A DNA stretch of 62,000 nt from Cristatella mucedo (taxonomy: Eukaryota > Bryozoa > Phylactolaemata > Cristatellidae), in contig WPIO01000099.1 of assembly GCA_009760855.2 (NCBI GenBank), forward strand, positions 1 through 62,000, in the 5' to 3' direction. The notes below the pieces were generated by a model. The model ran no database searches, was not told the origin of the DNA, and worked only from the letters and a program-made list of their open reading frames with translations. Positions 43,173 through 55,640 of this stretch are shown here, piece by piece (the stretch's first letter is position 1; each line of letters begins with the position of its first letter). The translations under genes and the position numbers were made by a program.

Positions 43173-45095
43173 AAGTCGTCCTGCATGCTACCTTACGAGA
43201 GGCCGACCAAGCTCAGCTGTTGAAATCAATCACACTCCTAGCCCAGCTGCCACTGCTAGAAGAGGTTCGACGACTGTCCGGACGGCTTCCCACTTTGCGA
43301 ACTCATGTTTGCTCTGGGCCCTAGGGTTCATCTTGATAACTCCGGTTCACCAGGACGATAGCCCGAAAGTGCTCTCGATTGATCCCCTCTGATAGCGACT
43401 GTAGCTAATGCAGTGAGTAGGTCATCCTCCTGGCTGACTGCAGTGGCTACAGGCACAGTCATTAGGCCTCGATGATAGTGCCCCCTAATTTGGGTTGCCT
43501 CACGATGATTTTGAGCAAATTGCAAGCTGCTCTCATCACACCCCTCTAGACCAGGGGCAGATGGAAACTGCTGAGAGTCTACAGTAATTCCCAATTGAAA
43601 GCCATTCATCTCGCTTGGTAGGTAATTGGTTTCCACACAGCAAAACAGTCTAATACGTGTGACCAGCAACGATTCAGAAGCAGCACTGAAAGCCCCCTAT
43701 CACTCAGATACTGGAAGTGTTCTTTCACACACTACTAGCGGCATCATTGAGGCTGCTTGCAAGCAAGAAAATGACACTACATGGTGACAGACCAGACGAT
43801 GCACCACGTGGAGACTGTGGCTTCTCTGCCTCAACAGGTACTCTGCCTTTGCAAGACAGCAAAACGCAAGCAAAAACTATGCGTGAACCCGACGTTGCTG
43901 GCCATGGCCTTACTCCACGCTATGACAAATGACAGGAAAGGGTTGTCTTTTGCAAAAGAGCCACTTGCTATAACTTCAGACGCAGGAGGAATGAGTGCAT
44001 ATGAGACCAGGCCCGGCTTGCAGCGCATAAGCCCTCATAATAGGTTCTGATTATAGATTATAGTACGATCGCTAGTGCTATGGTGTAGGCCTAAAGACAC
44101 GGTCGTGAGTGGTTTGTGCGTTATTCACATAAGGGTCGATGACTGCATTCTAATAGCATGACTTCACAAGCTCACAGAGATCGGTGGGGCAGCAGGCAGA
44201 GGGTCGCCCTGTTACCTCTCCAATTGAACTCCAATCTGGGTCACAATCTCGACAGTGACATAGACCGACAAAGATCACGATCTCGATGTGGCCCAAGCCG
44301 GATCACAGTCCATTGACCGTATAGGGACGAATCACCACCCCCTCCCCTGTTTGAGGAGCATTTCACTAGCAGAATACTCGTCGAGAGCCGATTCACAGCC
44401 CAAAACCGGTCTGCAAGCAGCATCATTTTTCTGAGAAGCAGGCCTAAGCTTGCTCAGGCGGTGGTGCTAGTGCTGCTGCATTAATGTGGCCTGTTGCTGC
44501 CACGTAAGACATGGGTCGATAGCCGCTAAGACTAGTTAGCTGTGCTTCCTTGACCTTTCACAGCTAAAAGGCGCCAAAATGCACCTTCGAATAACCGGTT
44601 ATCCCTGTAAGTTGGTGGCCCTCAAAGTGGGCTAACGAAGGGCGGGTAGCCCGAAGCAGTAATCAATAGTTGCAGCCATTACACAGATTTGAAGCCAACG
44701 ATCGGTATTCAATTAGCCCAGGTAAGGCCTGCGGCTGTACATGACCATGCCATGACATGGTCCCCAGAGCAAGAGCCATCTAACAATCCAAACAGGCGAC
44801 CCCTTCCCAGCAGCCTCAGAGATACTCAGCTAACTGGGGCTTAATAAATGTTAATGTAGTCCCAGCTTAGGGCCATTGTCTGACGTCACGGGGACTGGCA
44901 ACTTCGATTTAGCAGCACCGATACCATTACCCGTGCAAGCACCAGCCTGCATGCTGCTGCTCACAAGCTGAGGAGAATGACTAAGTAGATCGGTCTCGGG
45001 TGCTTTTGAGTATCCTGCTCCTAGTGGAATGCTTACCCGCAATAGGGGGGACCTTTAAGTGGTGAGCTATAGATTGTCAGTTGACAGTCAATGGA
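43173..45095. other. Unassigned sequence
   Basis: No SINE or LINE. A 113-codon minus frame (43328-43669) and an 89-codon plus frame (43781-44050) look more protein-like than average but match nothing I can name. Confidence 0.35.
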
Positions 45096-45097
45096 GA

Positions 45098-45205
45098 GGA
45101 GAGGCAAGAGAGGAGAGAAAGAGAGGGAGAGAAAGAGAGAGGGGAGAGAGAGGGAGAGGGATGGAGAGAGAGGGAGAGGGATGGAGAGAGAGAGGGGGAG
45201 AAGTA

Positions 45206-45242
<37 letters not shown>

Positions 45243-45250
45243 GAGAGAGA

Positions 45251-45303
<53 letters not shown>

Positions 45304-45348
45304 GAGAAGTAGGAAAGAGAGAGTGAGAGAGAGAGAGAGAGAGAGGAG

Positions 45349-45414
<66 letters not shown>

Positions 45415-45417
45415 ACA
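45098..45417. repeat. (GA)n microsatellite
   Basis: Purine-rich tract on the plus strand. It includes a repeated block GGGAGAAGTAGGAAAGAGAG (about 45196 and 45301), indicating an internal duplication of about 105 bp. Open frames here are low-complexity artefacts. Confidence 0.97.
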
Positions 45418-45796
45418 GGGGGCAAAGGAAAGAAAGAGGGGAGAAAGGCATGCAGCCCATGGACAAACGATCGGGGCAGGGGTGGTGGGAGACATGTGCC
45501 CTGATGGCGAGTGGACCATTGGGTGAGCTTCTTTCCTAAGCTGTGCCGTGTCAGTGCAAGCGCCGCCATTGCGAAGCTTTGAGGAAGTCCTCACAGGAGG
45601 GCTGCCACCTGCGGCGGTGGCGGCGGAGTAACAGTGAACCAGACAGAGGCGGAAGCTGCTGGCCAGCACGCGGCCAGCTGGACCAGGCACATTGGGAGCC
45701 AGGTCGCAGGTTCGAGTCGTGCAGCATGCAACTCTTAGCCTGAAAGCTGGCGAGGCTCTGAGTTCTCCCCTATTATTAAATGACTAGTGCATAACT
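45418..45796. other. Unassigned sequence
   Basis: A B-box-like CAGGTTCGAGTCGTGC lies at about 45708-45723 after a weak tRNA-like stretch, possibly a SINE relic. Otherwise nothing recognised. Confidence 0.35.
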
Positions 45797-45823
45797 CGTT
45801 TGTATAGCACCCTAAACCCTGCA
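45797..45823 (-). mobile_element. SINE2 terminal scrap
   Basis: CTCGTTTGTATAGCACCCTA is the complement of the last bases of SINE2. The stem's second arm is missing. Confidence 0.45.
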
Positions 45824-45875
45824 CAGATGTTACGTGGTAGCGTAGTTAGTTATGCCGATCGATGAAGATGAAAGG

Positions 45876-46038
45876 CTTGCCGAGCTGGTTTGGCGCAGCG
45901 GTGAAGCTGCTCGCCCAGACCAAGGTCTGGCTGAGGTCGGGGGGGGGGGCGGCTCGAGCCCCGAGGCATGTGTGAAGCATATGTGAGCACCTGAATAGTG
46001 ATTAAGTTCTCTTATGGCGCTATACAAATGAATTATAT
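45876..46038 (+). mobile_element. SINE2, full length
   Basis: Head TGCCGAGCTGGTTTGGCGCA with A-box, CTCGCCCAGACCAAGGTCTG, an 11-base G run (45939-45949), the B-box GGCTCGAGCCCC (45951-45962), and the tail GAATAGTGATTAAGTTCTCT with TATGGCGCTATACAAATGAA. Confidence 0.85.
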
Positions 46039-47944
46039 ATAACCCGTGACCTTGACCCCTGTAAGGTGAGCGTCTTACCCCTGGATAAAAACATAGCTGG
46101 CAGGAGCAATACATCAGTCAGCTGGATCCGGCCGAACTTTTAGCTCTCTTTTAGCTGCCGACTTCCTGCCCAGCCTGCATCTTGCAGCAGCCAGGCAATA
46201 TTACGTCAGGGGCATCGGCCGGTGGCCAGAGGCCGGTTCAGTTCAGAGCACCAGGCACCAGGATCGTTGCAGTTTTGCATGCCTAGAAAGGCTAGCGCAC
46301 AAGCGAGCACTTGTCGGCAAACTTCGCCCCCACCTGGATCTTTGCCCCCCCCCCCCCCGCCCGAGAGTAAGTGAGGTGCTTGCACCGCAGCTCTGCAGCG
46401 GCGCAGCGTCTCTTCCTCAAAACCTACGGCAGCAGGGTCGACCAACCAACCGAGCACCGAGAGGAGAGCCTCACCTTCCTTAGAGGCTCAGCATGCAGTA
46501 GGGCAGGAGCCCACGGAGCTTCTGCTGCTCTGCCCTCGCGCAGCGGCCGCTTACACGGAGTTAAATGAAGAGTAGTTGCTTGAACGCAGTTCGTGAATGC
46601 ATCGGTAGGATCACATCGGCAGGAGAGCCACACATCGGCAGGAGAGCCCTCGCTACATTTCCTCCCCCCCCCCCCCCCCCCCCCGCCGGTAGCAGCAGCA
46701 GGCACTACGAAATGACCTGCATGCAGGTTTCAGTGCCGCAAAACCCGGGTCATGAAGAGCCAACACATTGCTGCTGCTGGTCTATGGCCCGATGGCTCAT
46801 CGGTTAGCATCGTCGCGGACACTGGCCACTGTGTTCAAGGTGGGGTGCCAATCTGGCTGGCTTCACGGGTCTTCTGCCAGTCAACAAAAGTTGCAGCTGT
46901 GCCACAGTAAGCCACAATAGCGCTCACTTACCGATTGCTCACTTACCGATTGCTCGCCCACTGCTGCTTGCAGCTGCAGCTGCTGATGCTCTTGCCTGCT
47001 CTCGGTAAACTGTTTGATTTGCATCATCTCACATTAAAGCGAATGCAGGGACACTGCCAGCCAGCTGCAAAGGCTGGCAGCTGTTTGGTAACATGCGTTG
47101 GGTGTATCGTAATTGGAATTTTTAGCACTGATCCCAGCGCCCCGGTGAGCCATGTGCAAGCCAAAATGCATGTCGTCATCGACGAATGGTGGCCAGCAGT
47201 TCACCTCAGCGACACTGCAGAGAACACGACCGGCCACCTAGGTTTGAGGCAATTACTCGGTGAGTGCCAAGGTCACCCTGCCCATTCGCCCGACAGCTAT
47301 CCTTAACATTGCCAAGTACTGAATAGCAAAATGCAGACCAGCAGCCAGCAGCGCTCAACGGCCCATCATCGAATCTCGGCAAGCCACCGCGAGTGACTGC
47401 TGTCTGGCACCTTTGCAGGTGCTACTTTTGCCAGCAAATGGCACACTTCGGCTGCTTCCACGCGGTCTCTTGCAGAGCTCCGGCGATTCAGCTGACCTTC
47501 AGCGCTTTCTGGCTGTCTGATGTGAAAACTAGCCGATTTGTCTATCCTTCGCCCGCGACGGAGTCGGGCGGCTGCGGCTATGTGCACGGCATGTCTCCGA
47601 GCTGTCTGTGCTCAAGCTCTCCGAGGCGCACTGCACTCGAGGTCAGCATGTGCCTCAAAAATGGACTGGCTTCATTTTTTGGCTCACGCCTCGATGACGA
47701 CTGCAGCCTGCGTGCTCGCCATTGGCCATTTTGTATCAGAGTGCAAGCAGCTGCCCTTTGAAGGCGCCACCACTAGCAAACCCTCCTTCTCCTTCCCCTC
47801 CCCCCCCCACCCCCCCCCCCCCCCCCCCCGATGGTCGTCGGCTGGCTCTTCCTACAGTCCATCCTGGTCAGCCAGTCGACCCGGGATGGGTTGTGCCGAA
47901 AAACGTCCTGGTTACGAATTCCAGCTTCCTACTCGTCTAGATGG
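46039..47944. other. Unassigned sequence with long C homopolymers
   Basis: Contains C runs at 46345-46358 (14), 46664-46684 (21) and 47810-47829 (20). Frames of 120-140 codons at 46935-47306 and 47393-47954 are not recognised. A weak tRNA-like stretch (GATGGCTCATCGGTTAGC) lies near 46790. Confidence 0.4.
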
Positions 47945-48128
47945 TGAGCCGTGATGGCACACTAGGTAAGGCGGTTGCTTTCATGACCTCGGTCCCGAGG
48001 TCGTGGGTTCGAGTCCTGCGGTGGGTGATCCTTTATCGCCGCTGCAAGTGGTGGTGACCGCCGTAAAGGCTTCTGTCGCTATACAAAAAGAGGATGTTTA
48101 ATCAGCTAGGATTTTATTTTATTTTACT
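47943..48128 (+). mobile_element. SINE1, full length, well preserved
   Basis: A-box region GATGGCACACTAGGTAAGGC, B-box GGTTCGAGTCCTG (48006-48018), internal hairpin CGCTGCAAGTGGTGGTG, body CCGTAAAGGCTTCTGTCGCT and tail TTTAATCAGCTAGGATTTTA, then ATTTT units. TAGAT flanks it on both sides (47938-47942 and 48129-48133), a likely 5-bp target-site duplication. It is closely similar to the 61.2 kb copy. Confidence 0.93.
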
Positions 48129-48231
48129 TAGATCGAGAAGTGGTGTAACCTTGCAGCATCTAGGCAACCAGATTCTGACTGATGAGATACTATTCGCTGC
48201 GGTTCCAAAATTATAATGATTAAGAGTTGGT

Positions 48232-48413
48232 TATGTCTGGGCCGTGATAGCCCAGGAGGTGAGGTGCTCGCTCTTCACGACCCTGATCGTGTGTTCGAAT
48301 CCCGCTGTGGGTAATCCTGTATGGCCAACTGCAAGTGGCAGTGATAGCCTTCAAGGCTCTTCTGCTGCTATACAAATGAGACTGTTAAATCAGCTAATAT
48401 TTTTTATTTATTA
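48232..48413 (+). mobile_element. SINE1, full length, diverged subfamily
   Basis: GGCCGTGATAGCCCAGGAGG, B-box TGTTCGAATCCCG (48292-48304), the body CAACTGCAAGTGGCAGTGAT, AGGCTCTTCTGCTGCTATAC and the tail GTTAAATCAGCTAATATTTT. TTATGTCTG (48231-48239) and TTATGCCTG (48414-48422) flank it, a 9-bp target-site duplication with one mismatch. Confidence 0.88.
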
Positions 48414-48422
48414 TTATGCCTG

Positions 48423-48896
48423 AATCTGCAGTTTGGCTGCATAAAAGCCCAACCCGTGTAAAAGTGAGTGCATTTTGATTTAGGTTTTCGGGGGAGCTGT
48501 TGTGGCTGGGTGCTGGACACCTGCAGCCCTCTGTGGCTGTCGAATAGACTATTATACGCTAAAGATGTTGACTTGTTATACTCAGGCCTTTGTTGAGGCT
48601 TTTTCTGCAAACATAAATCAATGTGTGTGGGCATTAGTGGGCATTGAGAGTGTGTGTTCGTGCATACGTGTGTGCATGTGTGCGTGAGTATGAAGATGAT
48701 TGTGTGTGGGTGTGAGTGCCTGTGTTGGCACGTGAGTGCCTGTGTGTGCACATGAGTGGTGCATGTGTGCAAGTGTCTGGGCATGTGCGTGAGTGTAACA
48801 TTGGACCCAAGGCAGGCTATGCCTGAAAAAAGCCACACTTCGTTTTTCCCTCCCTATAGTGGCTTGTGAAGGCAGGTTGCAAAAACAGATTAGAAG
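48423..48896. other. Unassigned sequence with a GTGTG-rich patch
   Basis: A diffuse TG-rich stretch (about 48625-48795: GTGTGTG, GTGCATGTGTG, GAGTGCCTGTG) forms an imperfect minisatellite. The minus-strand His/Thr-rich frame is a by-product of it. Confidence 0.6.
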
Positions 48897-48897
48897 T

Positions 48898-49009
<112 letters not shown>

Positions 49010-49237
49010 GATAGTAGATTCGACGTGTTGGACCTGGACAGGGAGTGACTGCAAAGAAGCAGCTGATGAAGCCACTCTAGAATTGGCTGATTGCTGAAAT
49101 GTCACCCCCCCCCCAATGTTGCTCACGCTCTCCGCTTCACGTGGATCAACTGTTGAGGACTCTGAGATACCCTCTTTCCGATGCAATATTATGCTGCACT
49201 TTCCGATAACCTTTCACAGGTTGAAGTCGATTGTTGA

Positions 49238-49432
49238 CGTTAACTTGCATGCTGACCCAGTGCGTGACAACCCTAACCATGTTATTCCTGTTGTTTATTT
49301 GAGCATGCTACCTCTAACTATTCGATCGTGCTTCCTTTGCAGCAAATGTAAAGCGCCTAGAAAGAGATTGAGTTCTCTGAGGGCGCTATACCAACAATAT
49401 GTATTATCATTATTATATTATTATCAATAATA
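49238..49432 (+). mobile_element. LINE-A 3' untranslated region and tail
   Basis: TTGCATGCTGACCCAGTGCG, ACCATGTTATTCCTGTTGTT, CTTTGCAGCAAATGTAAAGC, then GCCTAGAAAGAGATTGAGTT and CTCTGAGGGCGCTATA. The hairpin is intact and the end is ATT-rich. Confidence 0.9.
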
Positions 49433-50308
49433 TCCCCCATTACCCGTCGACGGCATTTTTTTCGGAGCAATCTTCACTTCACTGCCTTCTGCTCCTTCTC
49501 CTCCTCCTCCCCCTCCTCCTCCTCCCTAAGCGCTACACAGACTCGGCAAGCATCAATTGACTGCATGACAGATTCCAGCACTAGCAGAACTCTGGACGTC
49601 GGGCTGCCCGCTCGTTAGCTTCTTTGCCACATCCAGAGGGCGGGTGGCTCGATCGCAAGACCAATTCCCACTGCTGCATCCTCTTGATGGAGCCGGATGC
49701 AGTGGCTCCTGGCACCATGCTTGCCTACTGGCTGTTCCTCTACTGGCGACCCTTTCAAGTCGCATTTGGGCGCAGTCGGCTTGCGCAAGCTCCAAGCACT
49801 CTGCATCTCTACGTTAGCCCCCCCCCCCCCCCCCCACCACCACCACCATCAGCCCGCCATGACGACTGCACTCCCTCCAACCAGTGAGTTTCATCTGCTC
49901 CAGCAGCAGCAGCAGTCTCTCAGTCTGTCCTCCAGCAGCAGGCAAGCCCCTGCCTGCTAGCCGTTGGCTGCTGCATTTTTAATGGCTGAATAATTCAATG
50001 CAGCAGAGGGTGGGTTCGAAACCACTTTAGTGGCCGGGGGAACAACCTTGCCCGCCCCATGCTTGGGAAGGCGCCCGCCCGGCTGTGCTGCATTTAGCCC
50101 AGGTCGTGGCTGGCACTGAGAGGCGGCTGGGGGGCAACTAGCTAGGTAAACTGTGCAGGCTCTTTCCTCGAGTTGGAAGCGTTCCATGGAAGCAGCTTGT
50201 CATCGAGTACTGATGTGCAGTGAGAGAGGTGGGAATATGCATTCATGGCCTACTCTTCGATTACAAACTTTCGAGTTTCGTCTAGAGAACACTGGAGTGC
50301 AAAAATGT
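49433..50308. other. Unassigned sequence
   Basis: Contains CCT-rich (49493-49526), C-run (49818-49835) and CAG (49905-49915) patches. No gene recognised. Confidence 0.4.
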
Positions 50309-50310
50309 AA

Positions 50311-50385
50311 CAGTCAGCTGATTAAACTCCTTGATCTATAGCACAGTAGAAGAGCCTCGAAACCTATCATTCCTGCTTGAACGGA
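50311..50385 (-). mobile_element. SINE1 3' fragment
   Basis: The plus strand CAGTCAGCTGATTAAACTCC, TTGATCTATAGCACAGTAGA, AGAGCC and CCTATCATTCCTGC follow the complement of the SINE1 end. Confidence 0.6.
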
Positions 50386-50389
50386 GTTC

Positions 50390-50885
50390 TAATAATAATA
50401 ACAATAATAATAATAATAATAATAGTAGTAGTATTACATTTCAAAAGCACCCTAATAGAACTAAAGCTATTTCTAGGCAGTTTAGATGTGCTGTAGAGGA
50501 AGCATGACAACTGGTTAGTGATCACTCGCACCTGCGTGCACACACGCGCACCCAGTGTCACACGTTAGCTTACAAAGGACAATTCACTTGGACGGAGCAA
50601 ATGCTAAGAGAATCGCGTGCGTCAATAGCTTCATTTCAAATTGTGTCCAGCCCAGGGGATGTCGTGAAGTCAGTCAGAGTTTCACGCTTTTGGAGCACAG
50701 GCATTGAGAGCATAAAGCTACGGTCTACAAAGGGATTCGAGGTCCCTACATGACTTGAATCAGTACTGCAGGTGGTACGATGCCTGGCCTGATGGACAAG
50801 TAGTTAGCATTGGTAGGAAGAAGCACAAGAATGAAGTTGTCTAAAAGTGAGTGGCAATGCCTAAAACGAGTTGCCTGCTGCAGAA
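50390..50885 (-). mobile_element. LINE-A 3' fragment, diverged
   Basis: (AAT)n tail, CAAAAGCACCCTAATAGAAC, then the 3' untranslated region (GGACAATTCACTTGGACGGA) and ORF-end region (AAGTGAGTGGCAATGCC at about 50845). Many indels. Confidence 0.75.
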
Positions 50886-51562
50886 CTCGAGTCCATGACC
50901 GGGATCGAGAAGTTTGTGCACCTCTGCTAAGACTGTTTAAGCAGTTATAGTCTGGTTTAAAGTATGGCTGGGAGTCCTGCTTCCAACCAACTCGGAGTCT
51001 TACTACGGTCTTCCGAATTGTAGGAGGTTTAGATAGCAGTTCTTGCTCCAACTCTTGCTTCCTACTAGTTCCACCCACTGAGCATTCATGGGATAGCAAT
51101 GGCGTTTCTCTGCTGCCAGGCTTAGCTAACGTGATTACCGGTAGAATGAAACCTGCCCATAGCCTTTATCGCTCGCCACATCAAAATCTGATCCTTAAAC
51201 TCCGAACTCTGAGTGTCCCATAAACAGCAACTTGCCAGGAGCGCATCAATGATTTTGCTGGCCAGGCCATGGTCAGCCATTCCTTGCTAAGCAATCCTGT
51301 GGGTATGGTCTGAAAGGCATGATTGGTGACTTGCTAAGTCTTGGCTGAAAAAGAAGAACTAGGTTTGGCTGCCGAGTCTTCGCCCAAGTCTTCTATAAGT
51401 CTCAACCACCCCACGGTGTTAGTGACCTATACACAGAAGACTCTCGAGTTGGTAAGAAGTAAGACTCGCCGTCTAAACCAGGCTTAACTGGCTGACACAG
51501 TGTCTGACACTGAACCGTCATTAAAGGCAAGGCTCTGCCAAAGGAGAAGTAGCGACCGGTAT
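50886..51562. other. Unassigned sequence
   Basis: Lies between two LINE-A copies. Contains recurring GAGTC and AGTCTT words around 50990-51060 and 51360-51480, but no clear repeat unit or gene. Confidence 0.35.
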
Positions 51563-51589
51563 TTAGGAATGCAGACGTAGAGTATCTCT

Positions 51590-52257
51590 GCTTGTTTTGC
51601 TCGATCATTTGGCAGCCTTTGATACCATCGATCACCAAGTTCCTATCTCAGTGGGAGTCTCCAGAGTATTGATGTGAAAGGACAAAGATCATCCACTGAA
51701 CCTCGGAAATATGGGGTACCTCAGGGCTCCGTGCTTGGTCCTGGTCCTTTCACGGTTTATATTCTCCCTCTTGCCGATGTAGTAGCCAAGCATAATCTAG
51801 GCTTCACATCTATGCGAATGACATTCAGTTGTACCTTCGCTTTGATACATCCCAGCCCTTCAACACGTTGAATTCTCTCAACTCCCTTGCTGGGTGTACT
51901 GATGGCATCTGCACATGGATGGCAGCAAATTTTCTTAAAATAAATGATAAAACTAACTTACTAGTTATGAGCAAACCGAGTGTGATTCAGAAATTGGAAA
52001 GGCTAACGCTCGAAACCGTCTCTGCCAGCATATCTCCTGTTGAACCTGCACGACATCTAGGTGTCATGTTCCAAAGTGACCTTTGTTAGACGACCACATC
52101 AGCTCCACAATCAAGTCCACTGGACTTGTTTAGGTAGGAATACCACATCTAAGTTGGTCCATGCATTTGTGACATCCCGTCTCGACTTCTATAACTCACT
52201 GATTGCTGGCCTACCGGCCTGTGCAATCAGAGGCTTACAGCTGGTGCAAAACTCCCA
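51590..52257 (+). pseudogene. Non-LTR reverse transcriptase, catalytic region, inactive
   Basis: LLDHLAAFDTIDHQV (about 51599-51643) matches the conserved LDLSAAFDT.DH motif. YGVPQGSVLGPGPFTVYI (about 51710-51762) matches the GVPQGSVLGPLLF motif. LHIYANDIQLYLRFD (about 51800-51844) is the catalytic box, where the usual YADD reads YAND, so a catalytic aspartate is changed. Between the first two motifs about 20-30 codons are missing. Frame changes occur near 51790 and after FQSDLC (52089). Later blocks DGICTWMAANFLKI (about 51900), ARHLGVMFQSDL (about 52050) and LVHAFVTSRLDFYNSL (about 52157) follow. The combination places it among L2/CR1-type LINEs. Confidence 0.9.
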
Positions 52258-52375
52258 GATCTACTCTCCACCAGGCTAAGCATCCTACCACACACTTTTC
52301 GGAATCTAACTATTTACCTGTACCTCAATCTCTTGGAGACCGTGCCTTTAGTTGGTACGGTACGTCGATATGAGC

Positions 52376-52707
52376 ATCACAGCTGGCCACATCACACCAC
52401 TTCTTGCCGACCTGCACTGGCTCCCAGTCGAGCAACGGATCGACTTCAAGGTTTTGTCCTTCACTTTAGGTCACTTCATTTTTTGGCTCCAGCCTATCTC
52501 TCAGATCTACTCCCCCACCAGGTCAAGCATTATACCACCCACTTTTCGGAATCCAAAAGTTTACCAATACCTCGTACAAACCTGGAATCCTTTGGAGACC
52601 GTGCATTTAGTTCGTATGCTCTCAAAGCCTGGAACTCGCTCCCGACGTGCCTCACAACATCCCCTGACTTGACCACATTTAAAAAGAACTTAAAAATACA
52701 TAATTAG
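52376..52707 (+). pseudogene. LINE-A ORF2 C-terminal end
   Basis: Frames encode LLADLHWLPVEQRIDFKVLS (about 52402-52461), then with one shift FLAPAYLSDLLPHQVKH, SLPIPRTNLESFGDRAFSSY, ALKAWNSLPTCLTTSPDLTT and FKKNLKIHN with a stop at 52705. The usual end THLFRTAF is lost through TACATAATTAGG. It is the direct continuation of the 51590-52257 remnant. Confidence 0.88.
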
Positions 52708-52943
52708 GACAGCAGTTTTAGTGGGTCCCTGTGATTCGTCCTTCACGTGCTTATTCGTTCTGACACTGTGCATGCTGCCATAACCACACTTGCATGCTGA
52801 CCCTGTGCATGTCCCCCCTAACAATGTTTTTCGTGTTGTTTATAAAGCATGATATTACTCACCATTCAATCGCGTTTCCCTTTGCAGCAAATGTAAAGCG
52901 CCTAGAAAGAGATTCGGTTCTCTTACGGCGCAATATCAAATGT

Positions 52944-52980
<37 letters not shown>

Positions 52981-52984
52981 TAGC

Positions 52985-54236
<1,252 letters not shown>

Positions 54237-54872
54237 TCACTGTGTACGCAGAGCGGCTGCTGTGGTGGCTAGCCTAACTCTCTCTTCTCGTGCACGTGAC
54301 AGAAAAGTCTGGTAATGGGCTAAAAGCCACGTCTTCATGCCGCCTTCGCACCGATTATGCGCCAACAAAGGCAGGCAGCAGATGGGCAGATGAACGCCGT
54401 GTGCCGAATGGGGAAGCCGGCAGCCAGCTGCCTGACGAGTGCAAGCGCCCCACCCACCGTGGCCGTGAATAGTCGCACCGCTGCTCCATTTACATTGTGT
54501 AATGACCGATGAGCTGCCGACTCGAGCGATATGGCAGAGGTACGGGATAAAATCGCAATCACCCGATGCGCCGTCGTGCAGCTCTGTGACCAAGTGTGCA
54601 GTGCGTCAGTCTGATAGACCGCCGCAGCTCTCAAGGTCCCCAAAAAGCAGGCAGAGGGGGCTGAGCACGAGGAACTGCAGCAGCAGCAGCAGCGGCGGCT
54701 GTTGGGTCCGATCGCTGCGATGCTTTGCCATGCCAGCGGATCTTTGACCGTCACCAGCCCAAAAGTGCCCCACTGGATTTCAACATGGCTCCTCGTCCGG
54801 GTAGGACCGCCCTAGTTGCTCACAGGGACGTCCCCTTAGCAGCTCTACGAGCATGTAGCACCGGTGCCGCCA

Positions 54873-54903
<31 letters not shown>

Positions 54904-55640
54904 CACCGCTAGAACTACTGCTGCTGCTGCTGTTCAGCCGGTGTCTGCTAGCATTGAATTTCTGTGTGCCGCTGTCGCCGTGCCTCGACAAGCACAGCCC
55001 GAGCCTGGCTACTCGATCTGCTCATCGCGAGACTTTCACGTGCCCTTAGCAGCAGTGGCAGCTTCGGCAGGGCAAGGACAGCAGGGGCAGCAGTGGAATG
55101 GAAAAGAGCTGGCGCCGGGCAGAGTCGAGCAGAGCTGCCAAGCCAGCTGGAGCGCGCCCTGCCCAGCTGAGCTGCCAGGAAATCAATTGCAGTAGGGAGC
55201 ACAAAAAACCTCTGCCACCCACTGACGGCCTTTTGTTGAGGACCAGCTGGCATCGTCAGCTCGAAGGGGCAGCTGAGCAGCTGGGCAGAGGAAGAGCTTT
55301 GTTTGTTGCCCTCAGTCCTGCTTCCCAGCCTGCCTCAGCTCTGTCCTTGTTCTGGACCGCCCATAGACTAGCAGCTCGATCAGCAGCAGCAGCAGCACCC
55401 TCCTGGACAGAGCTGGAAGTGCTGAACGACAGATCTGCTGAGCCTGGCAGCTCACAGCAATCGTTTGTAGCTGAATCTTCGGGGGGGGCGAATGGGGACG
55501 CTGTTGCAGCTGCAGTTCCCTCCGCCCCCCAGCAGCGTGCCCCCAGCAGCTTGCTCCCTTGATGGAGCCGGTGTTGGCCGTCCGGGGAGGCTGGAGACAG
55601 CACGGCCTCGTCCGAGCAGCCACTGCCAGAAGGTCAAGTC
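54237..55640. other. GC-rich region with CAG/CTG clusters and overlapping frames
   Basis: CAG clusters at 54676-54692 and 55382-55398, CTG clusters at 54876-54900 and 54918-54932. Frames of 100-156 codons are open on both strands (plus 54725-55195 Ala-rich, plus 55098-55562, minus 54335-54754, minus 55256-55603). None shows a recognisable domain. It could hold a host exon or promoter, but I cannot choose a strand. Confidence 0.4.

Larger units (their letters stand above)
51565..52984 (+). mobile_element. LINE-A, longest copy (about 1.4 kb), rearranged
   Basis: Starts inside the reverse-transcriptase domain and ends in hairpin plus (ATT)n. A segment of about 100 bases (CAGATCTACTCTCCACCAGG ... 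GGAGACCGTGCCTTTAG, 52257-52350) duplicates downstream text (52498-52610) and sits out of order, before the LADLHWLP block. The tail stem is GCGCC/GGCGC. Confidence 0.92.

Noticed and set aside
43781-44050. RNase H-like segment of a gypsy retrotransposon
   Set aside because: The phrase PLAITSDAG loosely recalls the LxxxTDAS motif, but flanking residues, an adjacent reverse transcriptase and LTRs are all absent.
48240-48310. True tRNA genes at the A/B-box sites
   Set aside because: Heads of SINE1 and SINE2 have internal promoter boxes, but I found no 7-bp acceptor stem or complete cloverleaf, and each continues into a SINE body.
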